DNA from: Acidobacteriota bacterium
Lineage (GTDB): Bacteria > Acidobacteriota > UBA6911 > RPQK01 > JAJDTT01
Direction of reading: 5' to 3'
Length of the DNA stretch: 64,000 nt
NCBI GenBank assembly: GCA_028874215.1
Contig: JAPPLF010000051.1
Location: 23,971 to 87,970 of the forward strand
Both the position numbers and the translations under genes were made by a program. Below are positions 1-9,520 of this stretch, piece after piece. The notes beneath the pieces were generated by a model, which saw nothing but the letters and a program-made list of their open reading frames with translations, did no database searches and was not told where the DNA came from. The first letter of the stretch is position 1. Every line of letters begins with the position of its first letter.

Positions 1-1452
1 GACCTGAGAGAATTCGTCCAAGTCCTGGAACGGCAGGGAGAACTCAGACGCATCGACACGCCGGTGGATCCGGTGCTGGAGATCGCGGAGATCGCGGATC
101 GGGTCTCCAAGCGCATGGGGCCCGCGTTGCTCTTCGAGAAGCCCAAAGGGTCGAAACATCCGCTGCTCATCAATGCCCTGGGTTCCTACAACCGGATGAA
201 TCTGGCCCTGGGGGTCGATTCCGTCAATCGGATTGCGGATCGGATCGAGGACCTTCTGGACCTGAAGGCCCCCTCCGGTGCGATGGACAAGCTGAAGCTG
301 CTTCCCAAGCTCACCGAATTGGCGTCCCTGACTCCCAAGATGGTGCGCCGGGGCGTCTGTCAGGAGGTGGTCAAGACGGAAGGCTTCTCCCTGCTCGACT
401 TTCCCATTCTCAAGTGCTGGCCCGGGGACGGCGGCCGCTTCATCACCATGCCCCTGGTCTTCAGCAAGAACCCCGAGTCGGGAAAGCGCAACTGCGGCAT
501 GTACCGCATGCAGGTCTTCGACGAACGGACCACGGCCATGCACTGGCAGACTCACAAGCACGGCGCCCAGCATTTTCGGGAGGCCGTCCGCCTTGGCGGC
601 GCGGAGGCGAGCGGAAGGCGCATGGAAGTGGCTGCCGCCATCGGGGCGGATCCGGCCACCGTCTTCTCCGCCATCGCGCCCTTGCCCGACGACCTGGACG
701 AGATGATGTTCGCCGGGTTCCTGCGGCGTTCCCCGGTGGAGATGACGGCTTGCAAGACCGTCGATCTGGAAGTTCCGGCCAACGCCGAGATCGTCCTGGA
801 AGGGTATGTGAACCTGGACGAACTCCGGACCGAAGGACCCTTCGGGGACCACACCGGGTACTATTCCCTGGCCGACGAGTACCCGGTCTTTCACGTGACC
901 TGCGTCACGCACCGCCGCGATCCCATCTACCAGACCATCATCGTGGGCAAGCCTCCCCAGGAGGATTGCTACATGGGATATGCCGTGGAGCGGATCTTCC
1001 TGCCCCTGATACGAAAGCAGCTCCCGGAGATCCTGGACATGCACCTGCCCTTCGAGGGCATTTTCCACAACCTGGTCCTGGTCCGTATCCGAAAACGGTA
1101 TCCGGGACACGCCCGCAAGGTCATGAGCGCCATCTGGGGATTGGGTCAGCTCATGTTCTCCAAGTGCATCATCGTTCTGGACGAGGACGTCGACCTCAAC
1201 GACTATCCGGAGGTCCTCTTGAGGGCTCTCAACCACATCGATCCCGAGCGTGACATCCAGTTCACGCTGGGCCCCGTCGACTCCCTGGACCACGCCTCCC
1301 GTCTGCCCGACTTCGGTTCCAAGATGGGGATCGACGCCACTCGGAAGTGGCCCGAGGAGGGATTTCAGAGAGATTGGCCCGAAGAGATCGTCATGGATAC
1401 GGACACCCGGGAACGGGTAGACCGGCTCTGGCCTCACTTGGGACTGGACTGA
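1..1452 (+). CDS. UbiD-family (de)carboxylase, 5' end outside the window
   Basis: The open frame runs from the first base, reading DLREFV and then ELRRIDTPVDP, the standard UbiD N-terminus, so only the initiation codon and a few residues are missing. About 483 residues are visible, close to the full family length. UbiD enzymes are prenylated-FMN-dependent reversible decarboxylases acting on aromatic or alpha,beta-unsaturated acids in the cytosol; E. coli UbiD serves ubiquinone synthesis, but many paralogues act in aromatic catabolism. The body keeps family segments such as the EGPFGDHTGYY loop near residue 280. The C-terminus ends normally in the MGIDAT and KWP region. No UbiX partner is visible. 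It converges on the HEAT-repeat gene with a 19-bp gap. The family is certain, the substrate is not. Confidence 0.93.
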   Translation, partial: DLREFVQVLERQGELRRIDTPVDPVLEIAEIADRVSKRMGPALLFEKPKGSKHPLLINALGSYNRMNLALGVDSVNRIADRIEDLLDLKAPSGAMDKLKLLPKLTELASLTPKMVRRGVCQEVVKTEGFSLLDFPILKCWPGDGGRFITMPLVFSKNPESGKRNCGMYRMQVFDERTTAMHWQTHKHGAQHFREAVRLGGAEASGRRMEVAAAIGADPATVFSAIAPLPDDLDEMMFAGFLRRSPVEMTACKTVDLEVPANAEIVLEGYVNLDELRTEGPFGDHTGYYSLADEYPVFHVTCVTHRRDPIYQTIIVGKPPQEDCYMGYAVERIFLPLIRKQLPEILDMHLPFEGIFHNLVLVRIRKRYPGHARKVMSAIWGLGQLMFSKCIIVLDEDVDLNDYPEVLLRALNHIDPERDIQFTLGPVDSLDHASRLPDFGSKMGIDATRKWPEEGFQRDWPEEIVMDTDTRERVDRLWPHLGLD

Positions 1453-1471
1453 ATCTCTTCGCCGTTGCCCG

Positions 1472-2896
1472 TCAATTCACCGGAACGCCAACGCTTTCGC
1501 CGGTGGCGTCAGGGCCCACCATGGAACTCAAGGTCGCACCGGGGTGCCGGCCCTGGAGCCGCCTCAGCGCGACGTTTGCAGAGGAGATCACGTCAGAGTT
1601 TTCGCTCCGGGTCAGGGGTTCCACCACCGCCAGGGAAGAGGTATCGCCGCGCTGACCGATGACGTCCAGGAGACGGACCTGAATACCAGGTTCCTTGGCG
1701 TGGAGCAGGAGATGCGGATGGAGCTTGGAAACCTCCTCCGGTTCCAGTTCCAACAGGTAGAAGTAGACTTGATCGTTGCTGATTCGGTCCACCAGTTCGG
1801 GAAGGTGCGCGTCACCGCCCAGGCGAAAGAGGGCAAAGTTCAGGGCCGAGATCACTTCCGGTTCCTGCTCGCCTTGGAACATGTACGCCAACTTGGGGAT
1901 CAGGCTCGGGTCTCCGATTCTGCCTAAGCCCTCGGCGCCATACCGGCGAAAGGCAGTTCTTTCGTCTGTGATCGCCTCGATGAATATTCCCTGACTGCGA
2001 CGGTCGCCGATATTCGCCAGGGCTTCGAGGGTCTTTCGCCTCAGATCGTCGCTTCGACTCACGGGGACCAGCCCGCCGAGAATCTTCTTCCGCTCCGTAA
2101 CGCCGCTGTTGTATAGCTCCGTGAGCGCCGGGACCGCAGCTTCCACCCTCAGACGCCCCAACGCGAAAATGGCCTCGTCGTGGACCTTCTTGTCGGGGGC
2201 CCAAATCAGGGGAACCAACGTGACGCCGGCTTCGGGGTCCCCGATCTTGTAGATGGCGCGGATCATCTCCACCTTCACGCCGTTTTCCGGTTCTTGCTCC
2301 AGAGCGGCTTGTAGTGTGGGAAGGGCTCGACGGCCGCGCAGTATCCCCAGAGCAAGGGCGGCGTTCCTCCGAACGTCCGCGTCCGAGTCACTCTGCAGAG
2401 TGGCCAGCGTATCGATCGCGTCAGGGCTGACGGAAATGTAAGGTTCCACGACCAGGGGATCGTAGTCGTCGTCCGCTGGATTCATGAAACTGACAACACG
2501 TTTCACCCCGTGAAAGAAGCCGTCGGGAAGGTTCACATAGAGTTTGACCAGCCCTTGAACCGCCACGAGTTGCGTCTGTTTCCTGGAATCGTGGCAGAGC
2601 GTCATCAGAGCCGGAAGAGCCCGGATGTCGCCGATCTTGATCAGAGCCCGGGCCAAAGCGGTCCGGAGAAGGTCATCCGGGTCCTTGACCAGCCTGGACA
2701 ATTCCGGGATGGCCTGCCGAATCCGATGTTTTCCAAGCCCCACGACCGCCGTCTTCCGCCGCTCCAACTCGGGGTGTCTCAGGTCATAGATGAGACCATC
2801 GACCTCCCGCAGTTCTTCTTGCCCTCTCAGGTCAGGCACACCCGCCAGGAGCGATGCTGCAATCAGCGCCACGGTCAGGGTTCGGTTGAAGGACAT
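1472..2896 (-). CDS. Exported HEAT-repeat protein
   Basis: A 474-residue protein. It starts with a Sec-type signal (MSFNRTLTVALIAASLLAGV, cleavage near residue 25) and then consists almost entirely of about 30-residue helical HEAT/PBS-lyase-like repeats of the form 'LRTALARALIKIGD' and 'VRRNAALALGIL'. Such alpha-solenoids are protein-interaction scaffolds; no catalytic motif is seen. The start is supported by GGAGGA seven bases upstream of the ATG. It is divergent from the next gene, which also codes for a repeat-like exported protein, and the two may share the intervening 220 bp as a regulatory region. Its specific role is unknown. Confidence 0.85.
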   Translation of the reverse strand: MSFNRTLTVALIAASLLAGVPDLRGQEELREVDGLIYDLRHPELERRKTAVVGLGKHRIRQAIPELSRLVKDPDDLLRTALARALIKIGDIRALPALMTLCHDSRKQTQLVAVQGLVKLYVNLPDGFFHGVKRVVSFMNPADDDYDPLVVEPYISVSPDAIDTLATLQSDSDADVRRNAALALGILRGRRALPTLQAALEQEPENGVKVEMIRAIYKIGDPEAGVTLVPLIWAPDKKVHDEAIFALGRLRVEAAVPALTELYNSGVTERKKILGGLVPVSRSDDLRRKTLEALANIGDRRSQGIFIEAITDERTAFRRYGAEGLGRIGDPSLIPKLAYMFQGEQEPEVISALNFALFRLGGDAHLPELVDRISNDQVYFYLLELEPEEVSKLHPHLLLHAKEPGIQVRLLDVIGQRGDTSSLAVVEPLTRSENSDVISSANVALRRLQGRHPGATLSSMVGPDATGESVGVPVN

Positions 2897-3120
2897 GGCT
2901 CTTTCCTCCAGAGTTTCAGTCGCGGTTTCGAACCAAATGGTTTCCCCGATAGTCCAACCGACAACTCACCAACCTACGATTTCAAGATAACAAACGACTC
3001 TGACCTGCCGGAGCGGGAAGGAACTGGCCCAAGGCTCAGGAAAAGCGGAATCTGGAGGAGAGTCCTTCATCAGCGAGGTTTGCAGCTTGTTGTTAGAGTG
3101 CCTCTGGCGCGGTAGTGACA

Positions 3121-4029
3121 ATGAGTCATTTGATGCTGGTTCCGATTGAGTCGGTTGCGGTCTTATGGTTGGCAATGTGTACGTCCCTCGGCGCCGCCGC
3201 CGGTCGGCAGGACTCGGCCCAGGTGGAGCGGGCGTTTCTTGCGGCGGAGGCCCAGGCTGAGGACTTCCGGGCAGTGGCCTCCCATCCGGAATTGCTGGAT
3301 CGGCGGCCGGTACAGATAAAGGTGTTCCGGTCCCTGGCCTCCAAGGATCCCGTGATATTCCGGGCGGCCGTGGAACTGTGTCTCGAGGCGCCGCGACTGG
3401 AATCGTTCGCCATGATCCGGAGACGGTTGAGTCTGGCGTTTCGCAGCCGGGACGCCTGGAAGCGCGAGGCGATCCTGCAGTTGGCCGGTCAGGAACCGGG
3501 ACGATTGCAGGATCTCCGATTCGTCAGTCTCCTGAGCGAGGCGTTGAGGGATCCGGATCCCGCCCTGGGCGAGTCGGCGCTGGAACTGGTTCGAAGCCGT
3601 CCCGAACTGCGCGACCTGCCGGCGATCGCGGAGAGCCTGACCCAACTCCCGGGAGAGGGTCCGGCGACGGATCTGACACTCCCCTCGCTCCAATTCTTTC
3701 GGGACCGCGTGCTGCCTCTGCTGGAGAAGTCCGGCGCCGATGACAAGAGCTGCTTCGACTGCCACAAGTCACACGTCATCTTCCGCCTGGAGCCGGCTCA
3801 GGAACGGGCCGGAACGGAAGAGGTGCGGAGTTACTATCGTTCGGCGTTGCGGGTCATTGATCTGAAGCGGCCGCAGGAGAGCCTGCTGTTGCTGAAGCCC
3901 ACCCGGGAGAAGCCTCCCGAAGGGACTCGGGCTTCGGGGTCCGGCCAACACGGCGGAGGCGTTCGATGGAGCCGGGAGTCCTCGTCCTACCGGACGATCC
4001 TGGAATGGGTCCGCACGGGCGGCGGTTGA
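3121..4029 (+). CDS. Exported helical-repeat protein with C-terminal mono-haem cytochrome-like domain
   Basis: About 302 residues. A hydrophobic leader (residues 7-25) is followed by an alpha-helical, HEAT-like region and then a C-terminal segment with one c-type haem motif CFDCH (residues 211-215). The end, reading SLLLLKPT then HGGGVRW and ILEWVRTGG, is the pattern of the planctomycete-type cytochrome c domain found in PSD1-type proteins. It is therefore probably a periplasmic haem protein of unknown partner. The ATG at 3121 is preceded two codons earlier by an in-frame GTG (3115); neither has a clear ribosome site. It converges on the YjbQ-like gene with a 1-bp gap. Confidence 0.7.
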   Translation: MSHLMLVPIESVAVLWLAMCTSLGAAAGRQDSAQVERAFLAAEAQAEDFRAVASHPELLDRRPVQIKVFRSLASKDPVIFRAAVELCLEAPRLESFAMIRRRLSLAFRSRDAWKREAILQLAGQEPGRLQDLRFVSLLSEALRDPDPALGESALELVRSRPELRDLPAIAESLTQLPGEGPATDLTLPSLQFFRDRVLPLLEKSGADDKSCFDCHKSHVIFRLEPAQERAGTEEVRSYYRSALRVIDLKRPQESLLLLKPTREKPPEGTRASGSGQHGGGVRWSRESSSYRTILEWVRTGGG

Positions 4030-4030
4030 T

Positions 4031-5104
4031 TCAATCGAATCGGACCAATGAGATCTCCAGGCGCCGCGTATCCGTTTCCGGGCGGTCCCATTGCACCAGG
4101 ATGGGACTCTGGTAGGTCCCATTGACGATGGAGCCGGGGCCGGTTCCGTTGGCATGGGCGCTGGACACCAGCAGGATCAGCGAACGGTCCATGCCCATGA
4201 AGTGGTCGGCGGGCGCCCGGACGAATCGTTGCAGAAGGCGCTCGAAGACCGATTCGCTCAACCCCAGGGCATCCACGGTCTGATTCAGAATCTGGACCAG
4301 ATCGTATTTGGCGTAATCCCTGGCCCTTCCCGGAATGGCCCTCGGGTTCCCCAGCATCTGCCGGCCGCTCTTGGCCATGAAATGCAGTGGATTTCTCAGC
4401 ACTTTGGCCAGATCGTGTTTCATCAGCAGGGTCTCGTACTCGTTCACGGTGAGACCCGCATTCCGTTCTTCCGGACCCAGGGAGATGTCGATGCGCCCCC
4501 GATCGACCCGATGGGTCCGGATCAGGTCCTGGAGCCGGGAGAAGAAACCCAGATGGGGATCCATCAGGTTGATGGAGTCGATGGGATGCCGGGACACCGG
4601 AACCGGGAGGTCCACGCGAGCCACCACCTGTTCTTCGTTGAAAGCCAGCACCGTGGTCCGGCGCCGGCGCCGGACATCGTTCCAGATGCCGTCCAGGTCC
4701 ACGAAGTAGACGGGCGTATCCGGGCGATTCTCATAGGTCGCGCAATTGGTGAGGCCGGAACTCATGAAGGTGAGGTGGGAGTCGGCGTTTAGAGGCTCCG
4801 TGGCCTTTTGCTCCTGGCTCAACTCGGTGCGCAGATCCAACTGGTCGTGGCGGTACCCGCGCCGGGAAGGGAAGAGGGTCTGGAACACCTGCACGAAGTT
4901 GCGCAGGGCCTCGCCGCTGTGGTTGAGCTGGGCCGAGAGCTTCTCGCCGAAGTAGCCGGCCGTGGTGTGGTAGGAGTAGTAGACCGACTTGGAATACCGG
5001 GACAACCGGGAGCGGATCCGATCGGGAATCCGCTCGCGGACGTTGATCACGTCCACCCGGGATTCGGGCTGGATTTCCAGCGTAACGTCAGTCTCCAGGG
5101 ACAA
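4031..5104 (-). CDS. Protein of two tandem YjbQ/UPF0047-like domains
   Basis: 357 residues. The N-terminal half has the UPF0047 (YjbQ) order: a beta strand with DVINV, the SYHTTAG signature (H46), a helix, YRHDQLDL, a small-residue DSHL segment and a closing RRRTTVLAF strand. The C-terminal half (about 195-357) repeats the layout: RGRIDISLG, GLTVNEYETLL, RDYAKYDL, ADHFMGM, then GTYQSPILVQW and RRLEISL, matching the family's 'GTWQ...EFDGPR.R' close. YjbQ-type proteins are small (about 135 aa) single-domain cytosolic proteins, one of which has thiamine-phosphate synthase activity. A fused, diverged pair of double length is unusual. Family assignment rests on motif order alone; the function is unknown. 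It lies downstream of lysA on the same strand with a 211-bp gap. Confidence 0.55.
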   Translation of the reverse strand: MSLETDVTLEIQPESRVDVINVRERIPDRIRSRLSRYSKSVYYSYHTTAGYFGEKLSAQLNHSGEALRNFVQVFQTLFPSRRGYRHDQLDLRTELSQEQKATEPLNADSHLTFMSSGLTNCATYENRPDTPVYFVDLDGIWNDVRRRRRTTVLAFNEEQVVARVDLPVPVSRHPIDSINLMDPHLGFFSRLQDLIRTHRVDRGRIDISLGPEERNAGLTVNEYETLLMKHDLAKVLRNPLHFMAKSGRQMLGNPRAIPGRARDYAKYDLVQILNQTVDALGLSESVFERLLQRFVRAPADHFMGMDRSLILLVSSAHANGTGPGSIVNGTYQSPILVQWDRPETDTRRLEISLVRFD

Positions 5105-5315
5105 GGCTTGGCTCCTTGCGAACTGCAGTTATCCTGGCGGAAACGCCATCTGACCCAGGATGTTATTCAACCGCCCGCGTTCCAGTCAATCCAACCCCGC
5201 CTGACCGAAACATCCCGGTGCCCGATCCGGAGGCGGGACCGGACCTCGCCTGCTCTTCGGCGTCAATTGGAAACGACTTCAGGACAAGCGCCGCGCCGGC
5301 GTTCGGCGAAGCCCG

Positions 5316-6560
5316 TCAGGGAACGGATTCACGCCGGATCAGGTCGTCGTATGATTCCCTGACCCGGATTGTCCTCCAGCCGTCTCCGTCCACGAGTATC
5401 TCGGCCGCCCGCCTCCTGGAATTATAGTTGGAGGATAGGACAAAACCGTAGGCGCCTGCGCTCATTACGGCCAAGAGGTCTCCCGGGCGTGCGTCGGGAA
5501 CCTGCTGGCCGCGGGCCAGGAAATCGCCGCTCTCGCAAACCGGCCCGACCACGTCGGCATTGATCCGGGGTCGACCGGACCGCACCGGAAGAATCTGGTG
5601 GCGGGCGCCGTAGAGACTGGGGCGCAGCAGGTCGTTCATGGCGGCATCCACCACCAGGAAGACCTTGCCGCGATTGGTCTTCCGATAGAGGACGCGAGTC
5701 AGCAGGACGCCGGCGTTTCCCACCAGATAGCGTCCCGGCTCCATGACGATGCGGTAGCCGTCTCCAGGTTGAGCCAACGCCTCGGCGTACCGTTGGAGAT
5801 CAGGGCCCGTTTCTCCCTGGTAGGAGATTCCCAGGCCGCCGCCCAGATCCAGGTGTTCCAGTGGAAACCCCCGGTCCCGGACCCGGTCCGCCCATTCCCT
5901 GAGCTTGCCGAACGCGTCCAGAAACGGCTGGACATCCAGGATTTGGGAGCCGATGTGGTAACCGAGCCCCACAAGCCGGATTTCGGCGGAATCCTCGACG
6001 ATCTTCAACAGGTCGTCGATCTGACCGGTCTCGACCCCGAATTTATGGCGATGCAGACCGGTGGCGATGTAGGGGTGGGTCCGGGCATCCACGTCCGGAT
6101 TGATTCTGATGGCCACCCGGGCTTCGCGGCCCATCCTCCGGCTGACCCGGGCCAGGGTCTCCAGTTCCTGGCGGGACTCGACGTTGATGCTGAAGAGCCC
6201 CCATTCCAGGGCCATCTCCATCTCCTGGACCGTTTTACCGACGCCGCTGAAGACGATGCGCGCGGGATCGGCGCCGATCTGCCTCAACCGGAAGAGCTCT
6301 CCTCCCGAAACCACGTCGAAACCGCTGCCCTCCTCCTGCAGGACCCGCAGCAGCGAGAGGTTGTCGTTGGCCTTCAGGGAGTAGCAGATCAGGGGGTCCA
6401 CGTCGGCGAAAGCGCTTTCCAGCCGGTGGTAGCGGTCGCGCATGGCGCGCCGGCTGTAGACATAGCACGGCGTCCCCGCCCGCCGGGCGATTCGGGACAG
6501 GGGAGTCCCTTCGCAATTGAGCTCCCCGTTGTCGTAGGGAAAGGCGTCGAATCCGGTCAC
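5316..6560 (-). CDS. lysA: Diaminopimelate decarboxylase
   Basis: 414 residues. It catalyses the last step of lysine synthesis, meso-diaminopimelate to L-lysine, with pyridoxal phosphate in the cytosol. The N-terminal alanine-racemase-like barrel holds the PLP lysine in ICYSLKAN and the conserved FDVVSGGEL; further on are GYHIGSQ, the GGGLG phosphate-binding turn, EPGRYLVG and, in the C-terminal barrel, CESGDFLARG. The frame extends upstream to 6695, but that portion is proline/serine-rich, unlike LysA, and would run over the start of the divergent FG-GAP gene. I therefore chose the GTG at 6560, where homology begins (VTGFDAFPY). No strong ribosome site precedes it. Confidence 0.93.
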   Translation of the reverse strand: MTGFDAFPYDNGELNCEGTPLSRIARRAGTPCYVYSRRAMRDRYHRLESAFADVDPLICYSLKANDNLSLLRVLQEEGSGFDVVSGGELFRLRQIGADPARIVFSGVGKTVQEMEMALEWGLFSINVESRQELETLARVSRRMGREARVAIRINPDVDARTHPYIATGLHRHKFGVETGQIDDLLKIVEDSAEIRLVGLGYHIGSQILDVQPFLDAFGKLREWADRVRDRGFPLEHLDLGGGLGISYQGETGPDLQRYAEALAQPGDGYRIVMEPGRYLVGNAGVLLTRVLYRKTNRGKVFLVVDAAMNDLLRPSLYGARHQILPVRSGRPRINADVVGPVCESGDFLARGQQVPDARPGDLLAVMSAGAYGFVLSSNYNSRRRAAEILVDGDGWRTIRVRESYDDLIRRESVP

Positions 6561-6649
6561 GCCGGGATAGTAGCAGAAAGGCGGAAGAGGAAATGAGCGA
6601 ATAGAAAAGTGAAAATGGGGGATGATAGGAGGCAGGAGGGAAAGGAAGA

Positions 6650-9430
6650 ATGAAGCTGAAGCTTGGTTGGCGGCTCTGGGCGGCAATGGTGGCAACGGTG
6701 CTTCTCGCCGGGGAGGACGCCGGCGGCGGGCTTTGGGCCCAAGTGTGGCGTCACGAGGGATTTCAAGCCTTTTCCCGGGGGAAGTTCGAGGACTCCGGCT
6801 CCAACATCTACGTTTCCCGGCGCGGCAGGATCCAACTGATCAACCGTTTGGATCTGAACCGGGACGGTCATATCGATCTGTTCGTGGCCAACGGACACGG
6901 ACACAGTGAAGACGAGGACGCTTTCGTCTATCTGAACAACGGCGAGACCATCGATCCTCTCCGGAGGATCGCTTTGCCTACGGATGGGGCCGTCGAGGGG
7001 CTGGTGGCGGACCTGAACCGGGACGGCATCAGCGACGTGGTGGTGGTCAACGGAACGGGCGGAACGACCAACAAATCCGACAGCTTCATCTACTACGGGT
7101 CCGCGGGACGGTTTCCAGTGTCCGAGCGCCGGCGACTGAGGTCCTGGTCCGGAAGGGAAGCCGCCGTCGGGGACTGGAACCGGGATGGATGGCCGGATCT
7201 GGCCATTGCCTGCGCCAATCCGGGGAGAGGCGGGCAATCGGTCCACTCGGCCGTCTACTGGAATTCGGCCCATGGCTTCGATCCCCATCGCCGGACCCCG
7301 CTGGCCGGTCCGGGATCTGCGGTCCTGGTTGCCGATCTGGCCGGAGACAACGCGCTCGATCTGGTGCTGGCCGCCGGGTCCCGTGTCTTCGTCTATGCCG
7401 CCGGGGAGGAGGGGTTGGACCTGGAGAAACCCCTCGTCCTGGATCTGGAGGCACGGCATCTGGGCGCCGGGGACCTGGACCGGGACGGACGGATCGAGCT
7501 GGTCGTTGCCGTCGAATCGGGGGTCCAGGTTCTGGCGGCGGCTTCGGGCCGGTTTCAGGTCCGGCAGCGGCTTCAGGTGGAGAACCCCTGGCAGTTGGCG
7601 GTCCGGGACCTCGATCGGGACGGGCTGCCGGATCTGGCCGTGACCTCTTCCGACCGCGCCGGGAACGGTTACACCGACTCCCTGATCTTCTGGAACCGCG
7701 GCGGACGGTTGTCCGAGACCGATCCAACTCCCCTGGCCACGGTCCACGCCCGGGGAATCAGCGCCGGAGACCTGGACGGGGACGGTTGGCCCGAGCTGGT
7801 GGTGAGCAACCACCACTCCTTCAACGACCTGAACGTCCAGTCCTTCGTTTTCTGGAACCGGGAAGGGAAGTTCTTCCCCGGTCACAAGTCCATGCTGGAC
7901 ACGCGGAGCGCCCATGGCAACGGCATCGGCGACGTGAACAACGACGGGCGCCCGGACGTGATCTTCTTCAACCTGGAAGGGGGACTTAGGACCGGCTACA
8001 ACCCCAACTTCATCTACTGGGGCGACGGGACCCGAAACTACTCGACCCGGCGCCGCAGCCAACTCTGGGCCGGCTATACGGTGGGAACCGCCCAGGCCGA
8101 TCTGGACGACGACGGCTGGGTGGACCTGGTGTCGGCCGAGGCCCGCTACGCACTGGACCGTCCGGTGACCCTCAACGGGGTCTATGTCTGGTATGGAGGA
8201 GCCGACGGCTACGAGCCCCGCCGCCGGGCCGTCCTCTCGACGGAGGACCCGGAAATGGGGGCCGTCACCGCCGACCTGAACCGGGACGGTTACCTGGATC
8301 TGGTGATCGGCGCCGCCGAGGGCGACGCCCACGGCCGCCGCGGTTACGTCATCCTCTACGGTGGGAAATCCGGTTTCGCCCCTCTTCGGCGCGAGGTGAT
8401 TCCCGTCGGCGGATTGGGGTTTCCCCCGGTGGTGGCCGATTGGAACCGCGACGGGTATCTGGACCTGGCGGGGGGCTCCGCCAAGGACGGACTGCACCTG
8501 GTCTATGGTTCGGAGGAAGGATTTGGAGGGAAACACCACCGGTTGATCGAAAAGGGACGGGTCCCCTATCTGGAGGCCGCGGACTTCGACTCGGACGGTT
8601 GGCTGGATCTGGTGGCGCCGGTCAACGACTATCCCCGGAACAAAGAAGGGGAGGTCCGGATCTACTACGGTTCCGCGGACGGTTTCCGTTTGAGAGAGGG
8701 CCGGCCGCTGCCGCACATGTCGGCCCTGGACCCCAGTGTGGCCGACTTCGACCGGGACGGATTCCTGGACCTGTTCGTGCCCAACTACTCCAGCAACACC
8801 GCCCGGAGCGTCCCCTGCTTTCTCTATTGGGGAAGCGCCTCCGGATTCGATCCGGACCGCCGCCTGAACCTGCCGGGGGACTCGGGGACCGCCTCCCTGG
8901 CCGCCGATTTCGACGGCGACGGCTGGACCGACATCTTTCTGCTCAACCACAAGCGGGACGGAAGCGTCGATCGCCCCGGAGAACCCATCCGGCACACGAC
9001 ACCGTCGGTCCTCTATTGGAACGGAACCGAAGGCTTTTCCCTTGGGGACAGGACCTGGCTTCCCACCGTGGGCCCGCACGGCCAGATCCTCCGCGACCCG
9101 GGGAACATCTACACACGTCAGTTGGCTGAGACCTATGTCTCACCGCCGCACCGGTTCGAACCCGGCGTGCGGCCAGTCTCCATCGGGTGGGAGGCGGAGA
9201 CCCCCTTGGGAACTACGATCGCGCTCCAGATTCGAACCGCCGGGAGCGAGGAGTCCCTGCGGCAGGCGGCCTGGAGAGGCTCCCCGGGGTCCGGAAGCTG
9301 GATCCTGCAGCCGGGTCCCGTTTCCGGCGGCGAGCCGTCCGATTCCTGGCTTCAGTACCGCGCCCGGCTCGCGACTCCCAACGGCGGAGCCAGCCCCGTT
9401 CTGACCCGGGTCGAGGTCAGGTTCCGGTAG
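6650..9430 (+). CDS. Secreted FG-GAP/VCBS repeat protein
   Basis: 926 residues with an N-terminal signal peptide (cleavage near residue 31 after LWAQ). At least fourteen Ca-binding-like units of the type DLNRDGHIDLFV, DWNRDGWPDLAI, DVNNDGRPDVIF or DFDGDGWTDIFL are spaced through residues 60-780, with tyrosine-rich strands (FVYLNNG, FIYYG, FIYWGDG) between them. This gives one or two integrin-like beta-propellers stabilised by calcium. A C-terminal beta-sandwich-like segment (about 800-926, SIGWEAETPLGTTIALQIR) follows and may mediate attachment. Such proteins are extracellular adhesion or binding proteins; no enzymatic motif is seen. AAGGA lies just ahead of the ATG. The ligand is unknown. 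Confidence 0.88.
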   Translation: MKLKLGWRLWAAMVATVLLAGEDAGGGLWAQVWRHEGFQAFSRGKFEDSGSNIYVSRRGRIQLINRLDLNRDGHIDLFVANGHGHSEDEDAFVYLNNGETIDPLRRIALPTDGAVEGLVADLNRDGISDVVVVNGTGGTTNKSDSFIYYGSAGRFPVSERRRLRSWSGREAAVGDWNRDGWPDLAIACANPGRGGQSVHSAVYWNSAHGFDPHRRTPLAGPGSAVLVADLAGDNALDLVLAAGSRVFVYAAGEEGLDLEKPLVLDLEARHLGAGDLDRDGRIELVVAVESGVQVLAAASGRFQVRQRLQVENPWQLAVRDLDRDGLPDLAVTSSDRAGNGYTDSLIFWNRGGRLSETDPTPLATVHARGISAGDLDGDGWPELVVSNHHSFNDLNVQSFVFWNREGKFFPGHKSMLDTRSAHGNGIGDVNNDGRPDVIFFNLEGGLRTGYNPNFIYWGDGTRNYSTRRRSQLWAGYTVGTAQADLDDDGWVDLVSAEARYALDRPVTLNGVYVWYGGADGYEPRRRAVLSTEDPEMGAVTADLNRDGYLDLVIGAAEGDAHGRRGYVILYGGKSGFAPLRREVIPVGGLGFPPVVADWNRDGYLDLAGGSAKDGLHLVYGSEEGFGGKHHRLIEKGRVPYLEAADFDSDGWLDLVAPVNDYPRNKEGEVRIYYGSADGFRLREGRPLPHMSALDPSVADFDRDGFLDLFVPNYSSNTARSVPCFLYWGSASGFDPDRRLNLPGDSGTASLAADFDGDGWTDIFLLNHKRDGSVDRPGEPIRHTTPSVLYWNGTEGFSLGDRTWLPTVGPHGQILRDPGNIYTRQLAETYVSPPHRFEPGVRPVSIGWEAETPLGTTIALQIRTAGSEESLRQAAWRGSPGSGSWILQPGPVSGGEPSDSWLQYRARLATPNGGASPVLTRVEVRFR

Positions 9431-9520
9431 TGGCGGATGTTGCGGACGGGAAGCCGGAGTCGTAATCTCTCCCGCAGACAGCGGAAGCCGGCTTCGGGAA
9501 ACACTTCGGCGAACGGTGTA

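Noticed and set aside
6561..6695. N-terminal extension of lysA to 6695
   Set aside because: The extension is low-complexity, overlaps the divergent FG-GAP start, and LysA homology begins at the GTG at 6560.
6557..9079. 840-codon open frame on the minus strand opposite the FG-GAP gene
   Set aside because: It is proline/valine-rich without a recognisable domain and mirrors the strongly biased codons of the plus-strand repeat protein, so it is an antisense shadow.
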